Notes: generated by a model from the letters alone, not told the origin. Positions 1 through 8,687 are shown, counted from the first letter of the stretch. The stretch is DNA of 10,319 nt from CAZKFN01 sp964552035 (GCA_964552035.1 CAZKFN010000082.1:1-10319); one strand, 5' to 3'. Translations and numbers: made by a program.

Positions 1-3000
1 GATGTTAACGAAATGGTTGTAACAAACGATGTAGTTACTTTTAAGGGAACTTCATACTCGTAATAGTTATTGTCAAAATCTGTCCCTAAACGTAAAACAA
101 CAGACACATCTCCATCATTTAAAGCTTCACTTACATTACCTGCTTCAGCATGAGAAAACATTTTTAATTTGTTGTACTGACGAATATCCATATCTAAATA
201 TCGGTATGCAAACTTGGTATATCCATCTTGCAGATTACAAACATCTAAAACCATAGATTGCTCATTCAATTGTCTCAAATTCGTTGTCCCAAAATCTACT
301 TCACGCTCGATATCAGGTGGCATGGTATAATTAATTGGCGTACGATTAGCATTCTCTTCTAAGTTAACAGCCGATATGTTAAACAAGGTTGAGCCAGGCT
401 CATTTCCATGAGTATCACCAGGTGGCAAATCACTCCCTGTATACCTTCTCCATTCTCCTCTAACCAATCCTAATCTTGCAAAACGAACAACAACATCTTC
501 GTCAAAACCTTTTAAAAACATCCTCATAAAATGAATGGATTTAAAGTCCCTTATTCCACCAACAATTTTTTCAGGATTTCTAATTGGAATTTTAAATTGA
601 TACCAATTTACTTCTTTTGTCTTTCCATTTACTTTTTGCTTTGCTTGCACAACATCTGTAATGTAGTTAGAACCAACATTTCCCGGTTGCAATAATTGCG
701 GTGTTAACTTTACCCTATATTGATAATAGGCTTCTATTTTATCTAAATTAAAGTTCTTATTGATGTCTTCAACATCCGGCAGTGTGGTAGCTGCTGTTGG
801 GTATGATTCTGGCGACTGTTCCGCTGTTGGAGAGTTACCTTCGTGCCCGTTAAACATTCTATAACGATCCAAGATTGGAAGTTCTTGTGCATCATAATCA
901 CTTCCCCTATAGTAGTGATAATTATCGTTCGATGGGTCAGCTTGAAAGCGGGCATAAGCATCCGGAGTTAATATGGCTTGTAAACTATCTAAAAAACTTT
1001 TGTGGTATATGCGCTCATCTGCATCACTTAATCCATCCAAGCCTATATCCTGAAAAGCTCTTGATCTGGGGTTGTTATCAAAAGCATTAACTACAGATTG
1101 GACCGTTGGCACTCTTCCCCATATAGTATTTGCAGTATTTTCAGTAGAGCCATCAATAGAAAAACCGTTTTCAAAACTTTTTCTTGAATCCTTTAAAATA
1201 TCCTCAGAAACAGAACCTATATTAAAATAGAGTTCCCCGCCACCGTGATTAGGATTACCGTCTTGAGGATTAAAAGGATCCATAATCCAAAATTGAATAT
1301 ACTCCACATTAGAGGCTTCAAAATCCGAGGTTTGAATGGCACGCATAATCCCTCCCCAACGTGATTGAGGGTCTTTTAGTGAACCATCTGCATTTAAACC
1401 AGCTGAAAACTGTGAGCCTGAGGTTTCATAGTTATATGGTCCTCTTTCCTGGGGATAAAAAGCTAAATCTAAGGTTGGTAGATTATTAATCAGCCCAGGG
1501 TCAGGATCCTTATTTGGAAAGACCTCCGTTTCCATAATTTCCCTAGAAAAGTTATTCGATTGGCTTTCCGAATTCCTGATATGTCTAGGAGTTCTACTAT
1601 CATTTCTAAAAAATAAAGGGTCAATGGTATACCAAGCCAATCTTGCACGATTGTAACCATATGCTAAATTACCACTGGTATTCCCTTCTGGAAACAAATC
1701 ATCTTGTCCTTCAGGAGTGCTAGCTAAATACCAGGAACTTGCACTACGTATATCAATAACCGTTTGACTTCCCTCAAAGTCATCAATGTAAGCAACCCCA
1801 CTTTTCCCTATTGCACGAGAATTCCCAGGGAATAATCTTGCTGCTTCACCAGATAATGTAACAGTTGACTTTTCCTTAGTTGAATAAAAAGGGAGCATAT
1901 CCGCAACTTTACTTAAAATAGGAACCTCAGTTGAGTAGGTTCCATCAATGCCCACTACGGTGTTTGAAATAGGTTCATCACCAATGTTTATTTTCCTAGT
2001 TAATGGTCTTTCAGTAAGATTAAGTACCGTTCCCCCAATATTAATATCATCTGAAACTCTATAATCAAAACGAGAGCCAAGCAAAGTTTTTGTCTGAATA
2101 TTAAACATTGAATTACTTCCTAGGCTTACTTTAATTTCCTGACCGGAAGCCATAATTCCATCGTTGAGGATCTTAACCCTACCTAGATTATAATCTACCG
2201 TATAATCAACATTTTCTACTAATCTTGTCCCACCTGCTGTAACGGAGACAGAGCCTTCGGGAATATTAAATGCATCTAAAGAAATTTCAGATCCAGAACT
2301 GGATTGGTAACGACCTATAAAAGTATACTTATTATGGTCTACATCTTGTTCAGCTAGAGTTTTTGTGGTGGAGTATAACGAATCAAAAGCATACTTTTCT
2401 TGTAATGCCGGATCGTCAAACTGCCTTTTTAGATAATCTCCAAATGGCTCTAAAACTGGAAAGTAAACTCTTCCTGTTCTTGGATTAATCGTAATACCAG
2501 GTAAAAAATCAAATAATCCATCAGCTTGAGGCAGTTGAACTGTATTTACTCGGTCGAGTGCTAAAGTAGTAATAATAGGTTGCGATTGATTAGGACCTTC
2601 AGGGAAATAAGGAATCTTTACTCCCGTTTCACTGTTTAGATACCAAATATCTAATTTAAAATCCTCCTCGCTGATGTCGTAAGCATTAAGTGAATATACG
2701 TTTTTCATCATTAAATCCCATAAAGGGATAGATGTATTAATGTTGGTTCCTTTCAATAATTTCACAAAAACTGCATCTTGTCCATCTACCCCATCCGTAG
2801 ATAAATCTCCTACTTGATACACCTTCCCGTTAAAGGTATATTGATAAGCAACTGCTAAAACATCTTGAGGATCTAAAGTTCTATTAAGAGAAATATATCC
2901 TAATTCTGGATTAAATGTATATTCATCAGGACCAAGCATAACGGCATTTTCTATGCGCTCATAATCCTTTCCGCTTTTAAATCCTTCTGCTTCTAGCGCT

Positions 3001-4274
3001 CTATCTGCATCGTTAAAACCTCTAATGTCTTGTGCTTGAGGAAAATTTCTACTTAAGTTTTCATATAAATTATTAGCATCATTGCTTGCCACATTTACTC
3101 CAGAATTACGTTGAACAATTGAAGGGTTTGCAATTCTCCTATCATTTCCCAAATCTACAAAAGCTAATATATTTCTAGTATTGTTATAGCTTCCTTGAGT
3201 ATTTGTGATGTATACCTCTACTGCTGTTATTTTTATTCTTGAAGTTATTCTCGGTGGTTCAGAAAGGTTGCTTTCATAAGATTCACGAAAGAGATGCGAT
3301 AAAAAAAAGTGCTTATTATCTTCATATTCTGCTGCTGACTTTTCAAATTCCTGAATTTGAGCACCTCCACTGACAGAAATTTCTTTTTTCTCCCCTTTTT
3401 CTTGAGAAAAGATAGAGGTTACTCTTAATTTTCCAAATTGTAATTCTGTTTTTATTCCGAATAAAGTTTGTGAACCCGTTATTAAAGAGCTTTGTAGTGG
3501 TAAGGCGACGTTACCGGCTTCAATTTTTTGAATTATTTCATCCTCATAACCCGTATACTCTAACTTGGTTTGATTTTCAAAATCAAAAGTAGCTTCAGTA
3601 TTATATGAAGTTTGAAGTTTTAGCTTTTCACCAATATTTCCAACTACATTTAATTGAATTTTCTGATTAAAATCAAATATACTTGTTCTCCTTTGTCTTT
3701 CTGGTAAAATTGGATTATCTCTTCTTGAAACGTTGATTCCAAAAGAAAGTTCAGCAGATCCTTGGGGTCTGATATCAATAGTATTTCCTCCAAATATCCT
3801 ATCAAACAATTCTCCTTTAACATGTAATTGGGGCCTAAATCCTTCTACTTGGTCCATGGACTCAGCAGCAGCCTTTTTGCGCCAAAAATCATATAGCCCC
3901 TTTTCCATATCATAATCTAGATATTCATCCAGCGTCATATAGGTTGGGCTTCTATAATTATCATCCCCTATTCGTTGAAAGAAGTTATACTTCCCACTTT
4001 CAGTATCATATTCAAATTCTTTTTCAATATTTTCAGGGTCTGAAAGTTGTAGAGGAGACCACTCCTCATTGATTCCCTCTTCACTCTCATCATCAAAAGG
4101 ATAAACCAAGGAATCTTCATCAGTTGAGTCGGCTACAGCAATATTTTCAAAGGAAAATTTACCCATAGAAATAGCAGCACCACTTGGCGTATCTGCAAAT
4201 GGTGTACTAACAAATGCACCCATTAATAGTATAAGTGCAATTATTCTACTTGTATAGGAACTCTTAAGTATCAA
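1..4274 (-). CDS. sprA: SprA, type IX secretion system outer-membrane translocon (partial, C-terminus beyond left edge)
   Basis: SprA forms the very large outer-membrane beta-barrel pore through which type IX secretion cargo, including gliding adhesins, leaves the cell. About 1,424 codons are present without a stop; the family is usually about 2,300-2,400 residues, so roughly the C-terminal 40% lies outside. Family-typical stretches are visible: LDEYLDYDMEKGLYDFWRKK (about residues 112-135), a GGNTIDIRPQGSAELSFG segment (about 160-180), TGRVYFPVLEPFGDYL (about 600) and AYIDDFEGSQ (about 828). The start is inferred as TTG at 4274-4272. It follows directly after an in-frame TAG and gives a signal peptide with a basic N-region (K4, R10), a hydrophobic core IIALILLMGAFV and a probable cleavage after PFA27. 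The first in-frame ATG (4223) would start inside the hydrophobic core. It lies 17 nt after the ruvA stop and is probably co-transcribed with it. Identity is secure; the start is less so. Confidence 0.95.
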   Translation of the reverse strand, partial: MILKSSYTSRIIALILLMGAFVSTPFADTPSGAAISMGKFSFENIAVADSTDEDSLVYPFDDESEEGINEEWSPLQLSDPENIEKEFEYDTESGKYNFFQRIGDDNYRSPTYMTLDEYLDYDMEKGLYDFWRKKAAAESMDQVEGFRPQLHVKGELFDRIFGGNTIDIRPQGSAELSFGINVSRRDNPILPERQRRTSIFDFNQKIQLNVVGNIGEKLKLQTSYNTEATFDFENQTKLEYTGYEDEIIQKIEAGNVALPLQSSLITGSQTLFGIKTELQFGKLRVTSIFSQEKGEKKEISVSGGAQIQEFEKSAAEYEDNKHFFLSHLFRESYESNLSEPPRITSRIKITAVEVYITNTQGSYNNTRNILAFVDLGNDRRIANPSIVQRNSGVNVASNDANNLYENLSRNFPQAQDIRGFNDADRALEAEGFKSGKDYERIENAVMLGPDEYTFNPELGYISLNRTLDPQDVLAVAYQYTFNGKVYQVGDLSTDGVDGQDAVFVKLLKGTNINTSIPLWDLMMKNVYSLNAYDISEEDFKLDIWYLNSETGVKIPYFPEGPNQSQPIITTLALDRVNTVQLPQADGLFDFLPGITINPRTGRVYFPVLEPFGDYLKRQFDDPALQEKYAFDSLYSTTKTLAEQDVDHNKYTFIGRYQSSSGSEISLDAFNIPEGSVSVTAGGTRLVENVDYTVDYNLGRVKILNDGIMASGQEIKVSLGSNSMFNIQTKTLLGSRFDYRVSDDINIGGTVLNLTERPLTRKINIGDEPISNTVVGIDGTYSTEVPILSKVADMLPFYSTKEKSTVTLSGEAARLFPGNSRAIGKSGVAYIDDFEGSQTVIDIRSASSWYLASTPEGQDDLFPEGNTSGNLAYGYNRARLAWYTIDPLFFRNDSRTPRHIRNSESQSNNFSREIMETEVFPNKDPDPGLINNLPTLDLAFYPQERGPYNYETSGSQFSAGLNADGSLKDPQSRWGGIMRAIQTSDFEASNVEYIQFWIMDPFNPQDGNPNHGGGELYFNIGSVSEDILKDSRKSFENGFSIDGSTENTANTIWGRVPTVQSVVNAFDNNPRSRAFQDIGLDGLSDADERIYHKSFLDSLQAILTPDAYARFQADPSNDNYHYYRGSDYDAQELPILDRYRMFNGHEGNSPTAEQSPESYPTAATTLPDVEDINKNFNLDKIEAYYQYRVKLTPQLLQPGNVGSNYITDVVQAKQKVNGKTKEVNWYQFKIPIRNPEKIVGGIRDFKSIHFMRMFLKGFDEDVVVRFARLGLVRGEWRRYTGSDLPPGDTHGNEPGSTLFNISAVNLEENANRTPINYTMPPDIEREVDFGTTNLRQLNEQSMVLDVCNLQDGYTKFAYRYLDMDIRQYNKLKMFSHAEAGNVSEALNDGDVSVVLRLGTDFDNNYYEYEVPLKVTTSFVTTISLT

Positions 4275-4291
4275 CTATTGTGAGCTATTTT

Positions 4292-4873
4292 TCACCCACC
4301 TTTTAAGGTGATCTTAACAACTTCCTCTACAGTTAAATCTTTATTTTCCCTCAATATTTTGTCAACTCTTTTCATAGCTTGGTTTTTATTAAACCCTAAC
4401 ATAAGGAGAGCTGATAACGCTTCTTCCTTAATAGTATTGTCTTTAGATATAAGAAATCCACCTTCAAGATTAGTTTTTGATACTTTATCTTTAAGATCGA
4501 TAATAATACGTTGAGCAGTTTTAGTTCCAATTCCTTTAATTGTTCTAAACCAACCATCATTAGATTCAAGAATAGCCGATTGTATTTCACTGGGGTTTCC
4601 TGCAGATAAAACCAATAAAGCTGTAGCAGCACCTACTCCAGATACTGAAATTAACATTTGGAATAATCTCTTTTCTTCTTCTTCAAAAAAGCCATATAAT
4701 AATTGTGCATCATCTCTTACAATAAACTCTGTATAAAGTTTACAAGCTTCTGTACTCCCAATTTTTTCATAGGTATTTAAAGATACGTTTACCTTATATC
4801 CTAGACCATTACATTCTATAATTACATAAGTTGGCGTCTTCTCGACCAATTTACCATTAATGTGTGCAATCAT
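4292..4873 (-). CDS. ruvA: Holliday junction branch migration complex subunit RuvA
   Basis: RuvA binds four-way DNA junctions as a tetramer and loads the RuvB helicase motor; with RuvC it resolves recombination intermediates in the cytoplasm. The protein has 193 residues, the normal family length. The N-terminal OB-fold domain (about 1-63) opens with the canonical MIAHINGKLVEK and contains the acidic-pin region RDDAQLLYGF (about 53-62). Domain II carries two helix-hairpin-helix motifs, VSGVGAATAL (about 77-86) and IKGIGTKTAQRII (about 112-124). After a linker (about 132-146), domain III (about 147-193, EEALSALLMLGF) is the RuvB-contacting helical domain. It begins 7 nt after maeB and ends 17 nt before sprA, so it is probably the middle gene of an operon. 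No ruvB or ruvC is in the window. Nothing is unusual in the protein itself. Confidence 0.97.
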   Translation of the reverse strand: MIAHINGKLVEKTPTYVIIECNGLGYKVNVSLNTYEKIGSTEACKLYTEFIVRDDAQLLYGFFEEEEKRLFQMLISVSGVGAATALLVLSAGNPSEIQSAILESNDGWFRTIKGIGTKTAQRIIIDLKDKVSKTNLEGGFLISKDNTIKEEALSALLMLGFNKNQAMKRVDKILRENKDLTVEEVVKITLKGG

Positions 4874-4880
4874 ATTTTAC

Positions 4881-7151
4881 TTATTTTCTTGTTTGTGCGT
4901 CTGCTGCTGCAATAGTAGCCATATTTACAATTTCTCGAACACTACTTCCTAACTGAAGGACGTGAACCGGCTTTTTTAATCCCAACAAAATTGGCCCAAT
5001 GGCTTCTAATTCCCCCATTTCTTGAACTAACTTATACGCAATATTTCCTGATGAAAGATTAGGGAATATCAACACATTCACATTCTTATCTGCTATTTTT
5101 GAAAAAGGAAACTTTTCCTTTAACAATTCATTGTTTAAAGCAAAATTAGCTTGTAGCTCTCCATCAACAATTAAATCGGGTACTTCTTCATGAAGAATAC
5201 TTACCGCTTCTCTTACTTTTCTTGGTGGTTCAAAATCAGTAGAGCCAAAGTTAGCAAAAGATAACATTGCTATACGGGGAGTAATTTTTAAACGCTCTAC
5301 TGATCGAGCAGTTAATTTAGCTATATCTGCCAAATCTCTTGCTGTAGGATTGACATTAATGGTTGTATCAGCAAAAAATACGGGGCCATTCTTCGTAATC
5401 AAAATATACATTCCTGCAATTCTACGAACCCCCTCCTCTGTTCCAATTGCCTGCAATGCGGGTCGAATTGTTTCAGGATAATTTCTTGTAATGCCTGAAA
5501 TAAAAGCATCTGCATCGCCTTGGTCAACCATCATTGCGCCAAAGTGATTCCTATCTCGCATCTTATGACGGGCTTCATATTGAGTTACTCCTCTTCTTTG
5601 TCTCTTTTCAAAGAAGATGTCTCCGTATTGCATACGCTTTTTCTCCCATTGCTGTTCCTTTGGATTAATTACCTCCACTCCATCTAAATCAAGCCCATAT
5701 TCTTCTTTTAATTCATTAATCCTTTCGACATGCCCTAAAAGAATCGGTTTAGCAATACCTTCATCCTTTACAACCTGGGCTGCCTTTAGCACTTTATAGT
5801 TATCTGCTTCAGCAAAGACTACCCTCTGCAATTTCTTTCTTGCTCTAGTTGTAATATTTTTCATCAACTTGCTGTCTAAGCCAAGCCTAGCACTCAACTC
5901 AATACTATATTGTTCCCAATCGACAATATGCTTTTGGGCCACGCCTGAATCCATGGCTGCTTTTGCAACAGCAGGTGCAATAAACATCAATAACCTTGGA
6001 TCCATGGGTTTTGGTATTAAGAAATCTCTACCAAAACTTAAATTTTTAGATCCATAGGCTTCATTTACTTCCTCAGGAACAGGCTCTTTGGCAATCTCTG
6101 CTATCGCTTTAACTGCTGCTAATTTCATTTCCTCATTAATCTTTGTAGCTCTAACATCTAAAGCCCCTCTAAAGATAAAAGGGAAACCTAAAACATTATT
6201 CACCTGATTGGGATGATCAGACCTACCTGTGGCCATAATAATATCTTTTCTAGCGGCAATTGCATCCTTATAAGGAATTTCAGGGTCGGGATTGGCCAAA
6301 GCAAAAACAATTGGATTTTTTGCCATACTCTTTACCATTTTTTTAGATAATACATTTCCTCTAGATAATCCTAAAAAAACATCTGCCCCAACGATGGCAT
6401 CTTCTAACTGGTTTTTATCTATAGCTGTTGCATACTTCTTTTTATAAATACTTAAGTCTTTTCGATCAGATCGAATTACCCCTTTGCTGTCCAGCATTAT
6501 AATATTATCTTTTCGGGCACCAAGAGACATGTACAAATCAATACAAGCCATAGCCGAAGCACCTGCTCCATTGACAATTATCCTAACTTCATCAATCTTT
6601 TTTTCAGCAACTTCCAGAGCATTCAGCAAAGCCGCAGCTGAAATAATAGCTGTACCATGCTGATCATCGTGCATGATAGGAATGTCTAACTCCTCTTTTA
6701 ATCTTTTTTCAATTTCAAAACACTCTGGAGCTTTAATATCTTCTAAATTAATTCCTCCAAAAGTTGGAGCAATAGCCTTAACCGTGCTAACAAAATGATC
6801 CACATTTTTAGCATCAATTTCTATATCAAATACATCAATATCAGAAAATATTTTAAATAATAAAGCTTTGCCCTCCATAACAGGTTTAGAAGCCTCAGGA
6901 CCTATATCACCAAGCCCTAAAACTGCTGTTCCATCAGTAATAACCGCAACTAAATTCCCTTTTGCGGTATAAGTATAAGCCAAATCCTTATCTTCTGCAA
7001 TCTTTAAACAAGGCACAGCTACACCAGGGGAATACGCTAAAGCTAAATCTCGCTGTGTACTATATGGCTTTGTAGGTTTTACTTCTATCTTTCCCGGCTT
7101 ACCGTCTGAATGATAATCCAAAGCTTCTTTTTGTTTTCTTTTATCTGCCAT
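4881..7151 (-). CDS. maeB: NADP-dependent malic enzyme with C-terminal phosphotransacetylase-like domain
   Basis: This cytoplasmic enzyme oxidatively decarboxylates malate to pyruvate, generating NADPH for biosynthesis. At 756 residues it matches the long MaeB type. The malic N-domain (about 20-160) contains YSPGVAVPC (40-48), ITDGTAVLGLGDIGP (71-85) and MEGKALLFK with the likely catalytic lysine K95. It ends with the HDDQHGT metal/substrate motif (161-167). The NAD(P)-binding Rossmann domain follows, with GAGASA (195-200) and ALANPDPEI (284-292). From about residue 430 a PTA-like domain runs to the end (FADTTINVNPTARDLA, GPILLGLKKPVHVLQ). The LSRG-type catalytic segment of true phosphotransacetylases appears here as LQLGSS, so this domain is expected to be regulatory (acetyl-CoA sensing is known for E. 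coli MaeB) rather than catalytic. It is the first gene of the apparent maeB-ruvA-sprA unit. NADP preference is inferred from the family. Confidence 0.95.
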   Translation of the reverse strand: MADKRKQKEALDYHSDGKPGKIEVKPTKPYSTQRDLALAYSPGVAVPCLKIAEDKDLAYTYTAKGNLVAVITDGTAVLGLGDIGPEASKPVMEGKALLFKIFSDIDVFDIEIDAKNVDHFVSTVKAIAPTFGGINLEDIKAPECFEIEKRLKEELDIPIMHDDQHGTAIISAAALLNALEVAEKKIDEVRIIVNGAGASAMACIDLYMSLGARKDNIIMLDSKGVIRSDRKDLSIYKKKYATAIDKNQLEDAIVGADVFLGLSRGNVLSKKMVKSMAKNPIVFALANPDPEIPYKDAIAARKDIIMATGRSDHPNQVNNVLGFPFIFRGALDVRATKINEEMKLAAVKAIAEIAKEPVPEEVNEAYGSKNLSFGRDFLIPKPMDPRLLMFIAPAVAKAAMDSGVAQKHIVDWEQYSIELSARLGLDSKLMKNITTRARKKLQRVVFAEADNYKVLKAAQVVKDEGIAKPILLGHVERINELKEEYGLDLDGVEVINPKEQQWEKKRMQYGDIFFEKRQRRGVTQYEARHKMRDRNHFGAMMVDQGDADAFISGITRNYPETIRPALQAIGTEEGVRRIAGMYILITKNGPVFFADTTINVNPTARDLADIAKLTARSVERLKITPRIAMLSFANFGSTDFEPPRKVREAVSILHEEVPDLIVDGELQANFALNNELLKEKFPFSKIADKNVNVLIFPNLSSGNIAYKLVQEMGELEAIGPILLGLKKPVHVLQLGSSVREIVNMATIAAADAQTRK

Positions 7152-7247
7152 TTCATGCTTAATTTTAAGGAAAGATAAAAGTAAGCATTAAGCTGCTCAA
7201 ATGAAATATTTATTCTAATTTGAATATTCAATGTATAAACTAAACAT
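7152..7247. promoter_or_regulatory. Divergent intergenic region between maeB and the sirtuin gene, with a 12-bp palindrome
   Basis: These 96 bp separate two divergently transcribed genes, so they should hold promoters for both the maeB-ruvA-sprA unit (minus) and the sirtuin (plus). On the plus strand TAATTTG (7216-7222) is a one-base-short approximation of the Bacteroidota -7 consensus TAnnTTTG, 25 bp before the sirtuin ATG. A perfect palindrome TTGAATATTCAA lies at 7220-7231 and overlaps that element, so it could be an operator, but in DNA this AT-rich it may be chance. No clear -7 element for maeB was found on the minus strand. No Shine-Dalgarno-like purine run precedes either start convincingly. 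Confidence 0.45.
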
Positions 7248-7940
7248 ATGAAAAAGATTGTCGTATTCTCTGGAGCTGGAGTCAGTGCTGAAAGTGGTAT
7301 TAAAACCTTTAGAGACCAAAATGGACTATGGGAAAACCACGATATAAATGAAGTAGCAACTCCTCAAGCTTGGGCTAAAAATCCGGCTTTAGTATTGAAA
7401 TTTTATAATCAAAGGAGAAAACAAATGTTTGAAGTTTCTCCCAATTCTGCTCATAAGGCAATTGCCAAATTAGAAAAATATTATGATGTAACAGTTATTA
7501 CTCAAAATGTAGATGATCTACATGAAAGAGCAGGATCTTCTAATGTAATTCACCTTCATGGAGAATTGAAAAATGCACGTTGTGAAAAAGAAAATTGCCA
7601 CATTTATGACTTTAGAGAACGACCCATAAATCTTGGAGATTTTTGTGAAAATGGACATCAATTAAGGCCAGATATCGTTTGGTTTGGCGAGATGGTTCCC
7701 ATGATGGAAAAAGCGAACTTTATAGCTTCAACTGCAGATATTTTTATAGTTGTAGGTACATCTTTAAACGTTTATCCAGCTGCGGGGATTATCCATTATT
7801 TAAACCAAGGAATTCCCTGTTATCTTATCGATCCTAACATTCCACAATATAACTTTCCTAACAATTGGGAAATTATTGAAAAAAAAGCTGGAAGTGGGAT
7901 GCCGGAGCTGTATCAAAAGTTAACAGAAGATTTAAAATGA
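7248..7940 (+). CDS. Sir2-family NAD-dependent protein deacylase (SIRT5/CobB-like)
   Basis: Sirtuins remove acyl groups from lysines, consuming NAD+ and releasing nicotinamide and O-acyl-ADP-ribose. This 230-residue protein is a minimal version starting almost directly at the Rossmann GAGVSAESGIKTFRD motif (9-23). TQNVDDLHERAG (85-96) forms the NAD/ribose pocket, and IHLHGEL contains the expected catalytic base H104. VGTSLNVYPAAG (169-180) completes the NAD site. Y53 and R56 form the YxxR pair that in SIRT5-type enzymes binds acidic acyl groups, suggesting desuccinylase/demalonylase activity (inference). The small zinc module is degenerate: cysteines at 112, 117 and 133, with H137 nearby, instead of four clear cysteines. 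The gene stands alone on the plus strand, divergent from maeB and convergent with the first lipoprotein gene 30 bp downstream. Family assignment is firm; substrate preference is not. Such proteins are often named CobB, but orthology cannot be shown here. Confidence 0.93.
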   Translation: MKKIVVFSGAGVSAESGIKTFRDQNGLWENHDINEVATPQAWAKNPALVLKFYNQRRKQMFEVSPNSAHKAIAKLEKYYDVTVITQNVDDLHERAGSSNVIHLHGELKNARCEKENCHIYDFRERPINLGDFCENGHQLRPDIVWFGEMVPMMEKANFIASTADIFIVVGTSLNVYPAAGIIHYLNQGIPCYLIDPNIPQYNFPNNWEIIEKKAGSGMPELYQKLTEDLK

Positions 7941-7970
7941 AATTGACGGAACTTTCTGCTTTATAAAATC

Positions 7971-8561
7971 CTACAACTCAATTTCATTTATAGTATAAAG
8001 TTTATTCAACTCTTCATAATTAAGGTCACTTTCAATTCCATCAATTAAATCAGAAGGTGGAATAACAACTACTAAATATTCAACTTCCCCTGGAAAAGGA
8101 AAATCTCCAGTTTGTCCTGGAATAGTTTGAGGAAATGGAACGCTTTTATCGTTGAAGATTTCTAAATTAACAAACTCTTCCTCAAGTGCATACTCAAAGG
8201 TAATAGTAGATTCTTCCCCCTGAATGGGAATAAAACCCGTTTTAAAATAAGGTATTATACTCCAATTTGCAGGCAGTAAATTATCTTTTAAAAACTCGTC
8301 CAAGCTTCGAGCATATATAAAAATCCCTCCTTCTTCTATCACATCCATTTTTAGAGCGGATACCCTAGCTGTATATTTCAGGGTATCTTCTCGCTCCCAA
8401 AATTCATTTTCCACTACAAAGGAATAAGCATTAACCACTGATTTTCCTTTAGTTATTGGATCTCCACTTCTATCTTCTTCTTTGGAGCAGGAAGTTATTC
8501 CTACTATAAGGGTTAGGATCAAAAAGCGGTAGAAAAAATTAATTATCTTAATGGATTTCAT
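7971..8561 (-). CDS. Lipoprotein of the three-member local family, lacking collagen-like repeats
   Basis: A 196-residue putative lipoprotein of unknown function. The N-terminus has lysines at 2 and 5, a hydrophobic core FLILTLIVGI and a lipobox ITSC with C25 as the likely lipidated cysteine. The next residues are SKEED, resembling the K-(D/E)2 surface-export signal described for Bacteroidota lipoproteins, so surface exposure is likely (inference). Residues about 44-196 match the C-terminal domain of the two neighbouring genes: an early Y-S-F-V strand, DVIEEGGIFIYAR (about 84), W-S-I-I-P-Y-F, then VVVIPPSDLIDGI and YEELNKLYTINEIEL at the end. Where the paralogs have Gly-X-Y triplets, this one has only the short linker RSGDPITKGKS. 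A bidirectional terminator separates it from the upstream paralog, so it probably has its own promoter in 8562-8655, where I see no clear -7 box. A 10-bp palindrome TTCAATTGAA (8566-8575) lies just before the start. Confidence 0.85.
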   Translation of the reverse strand: MKSIKIINFFYRFLILTLIVGITSCSKEEDRSGDPITKGKSVVNAYSFVVENEFWEREDTLKYTARVSALKMDVIEEGGIFIYARSLDEFLKDNLLPANWSIIPYFKTGFIPIQGEESTITFEYALEEEFVNLEIFNDKSVPFPQTIPGQTGDFPFPGEVEYLVVVIPPSDLIDGIESDLNYEELNKLYTINEIEL

Positions 8562-8655
8562 TTATTTCAATTGAATGATAAGTGTATATGCATTGAAGCT
8601 AATTTAGTTAAATAAAATTACTTATTATTTTAATAACCCATTTAGTTTAAAGCAT

Positions 8656-8687
8656 AAAAAAAGGCCGTTCAATGAACAGCCTTTTTT
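8656..8687. terminator. Bidirectional intrinsic terminator between two lipoprotein genes
   Basis: The hairpin GGCCGTTC-AAT-GAACAGCC (8663-8681) pairs GGC with GCC and GTTC with GAAC, with one C/A mismatch inside the stem. It is flanked by seven A (8656-8662) and six T (8682-8687), so it reads as a rho-independent terminator on both strands. It lies 21 bp past the stop of the 8709-9290 gene and should end that minus-strand transcript. No plus-strand gene directly precedes it, so activity in that direction would only stop read-through from the sirtuin side. Confidence 0.85.

Noticed and set aside
743..1090. Two short overlapping open frames inside the sprA region
   Set aside because: Both are out of frame with the continuous sprA coding sequence and have no signal peptide, domain or family resemblance.
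4308..4632. Short open frames on both strands within ruvA
   Set aside because: They overlap a complete, canonical ruvA and encode nothing recognisable.
5617..6057. Plus-strand short open frames within maeB
   Set aside because: They are antisense shadows of the conserved malic enzyme/PTA coding sequence.
7941..7970. Terminator between the convergent sirtuin and lipoprotein genes
   Set aside because: Only 30 bp and no hairpin with a T-run is visible; the two transcripts may overlap or end by another mechanism.
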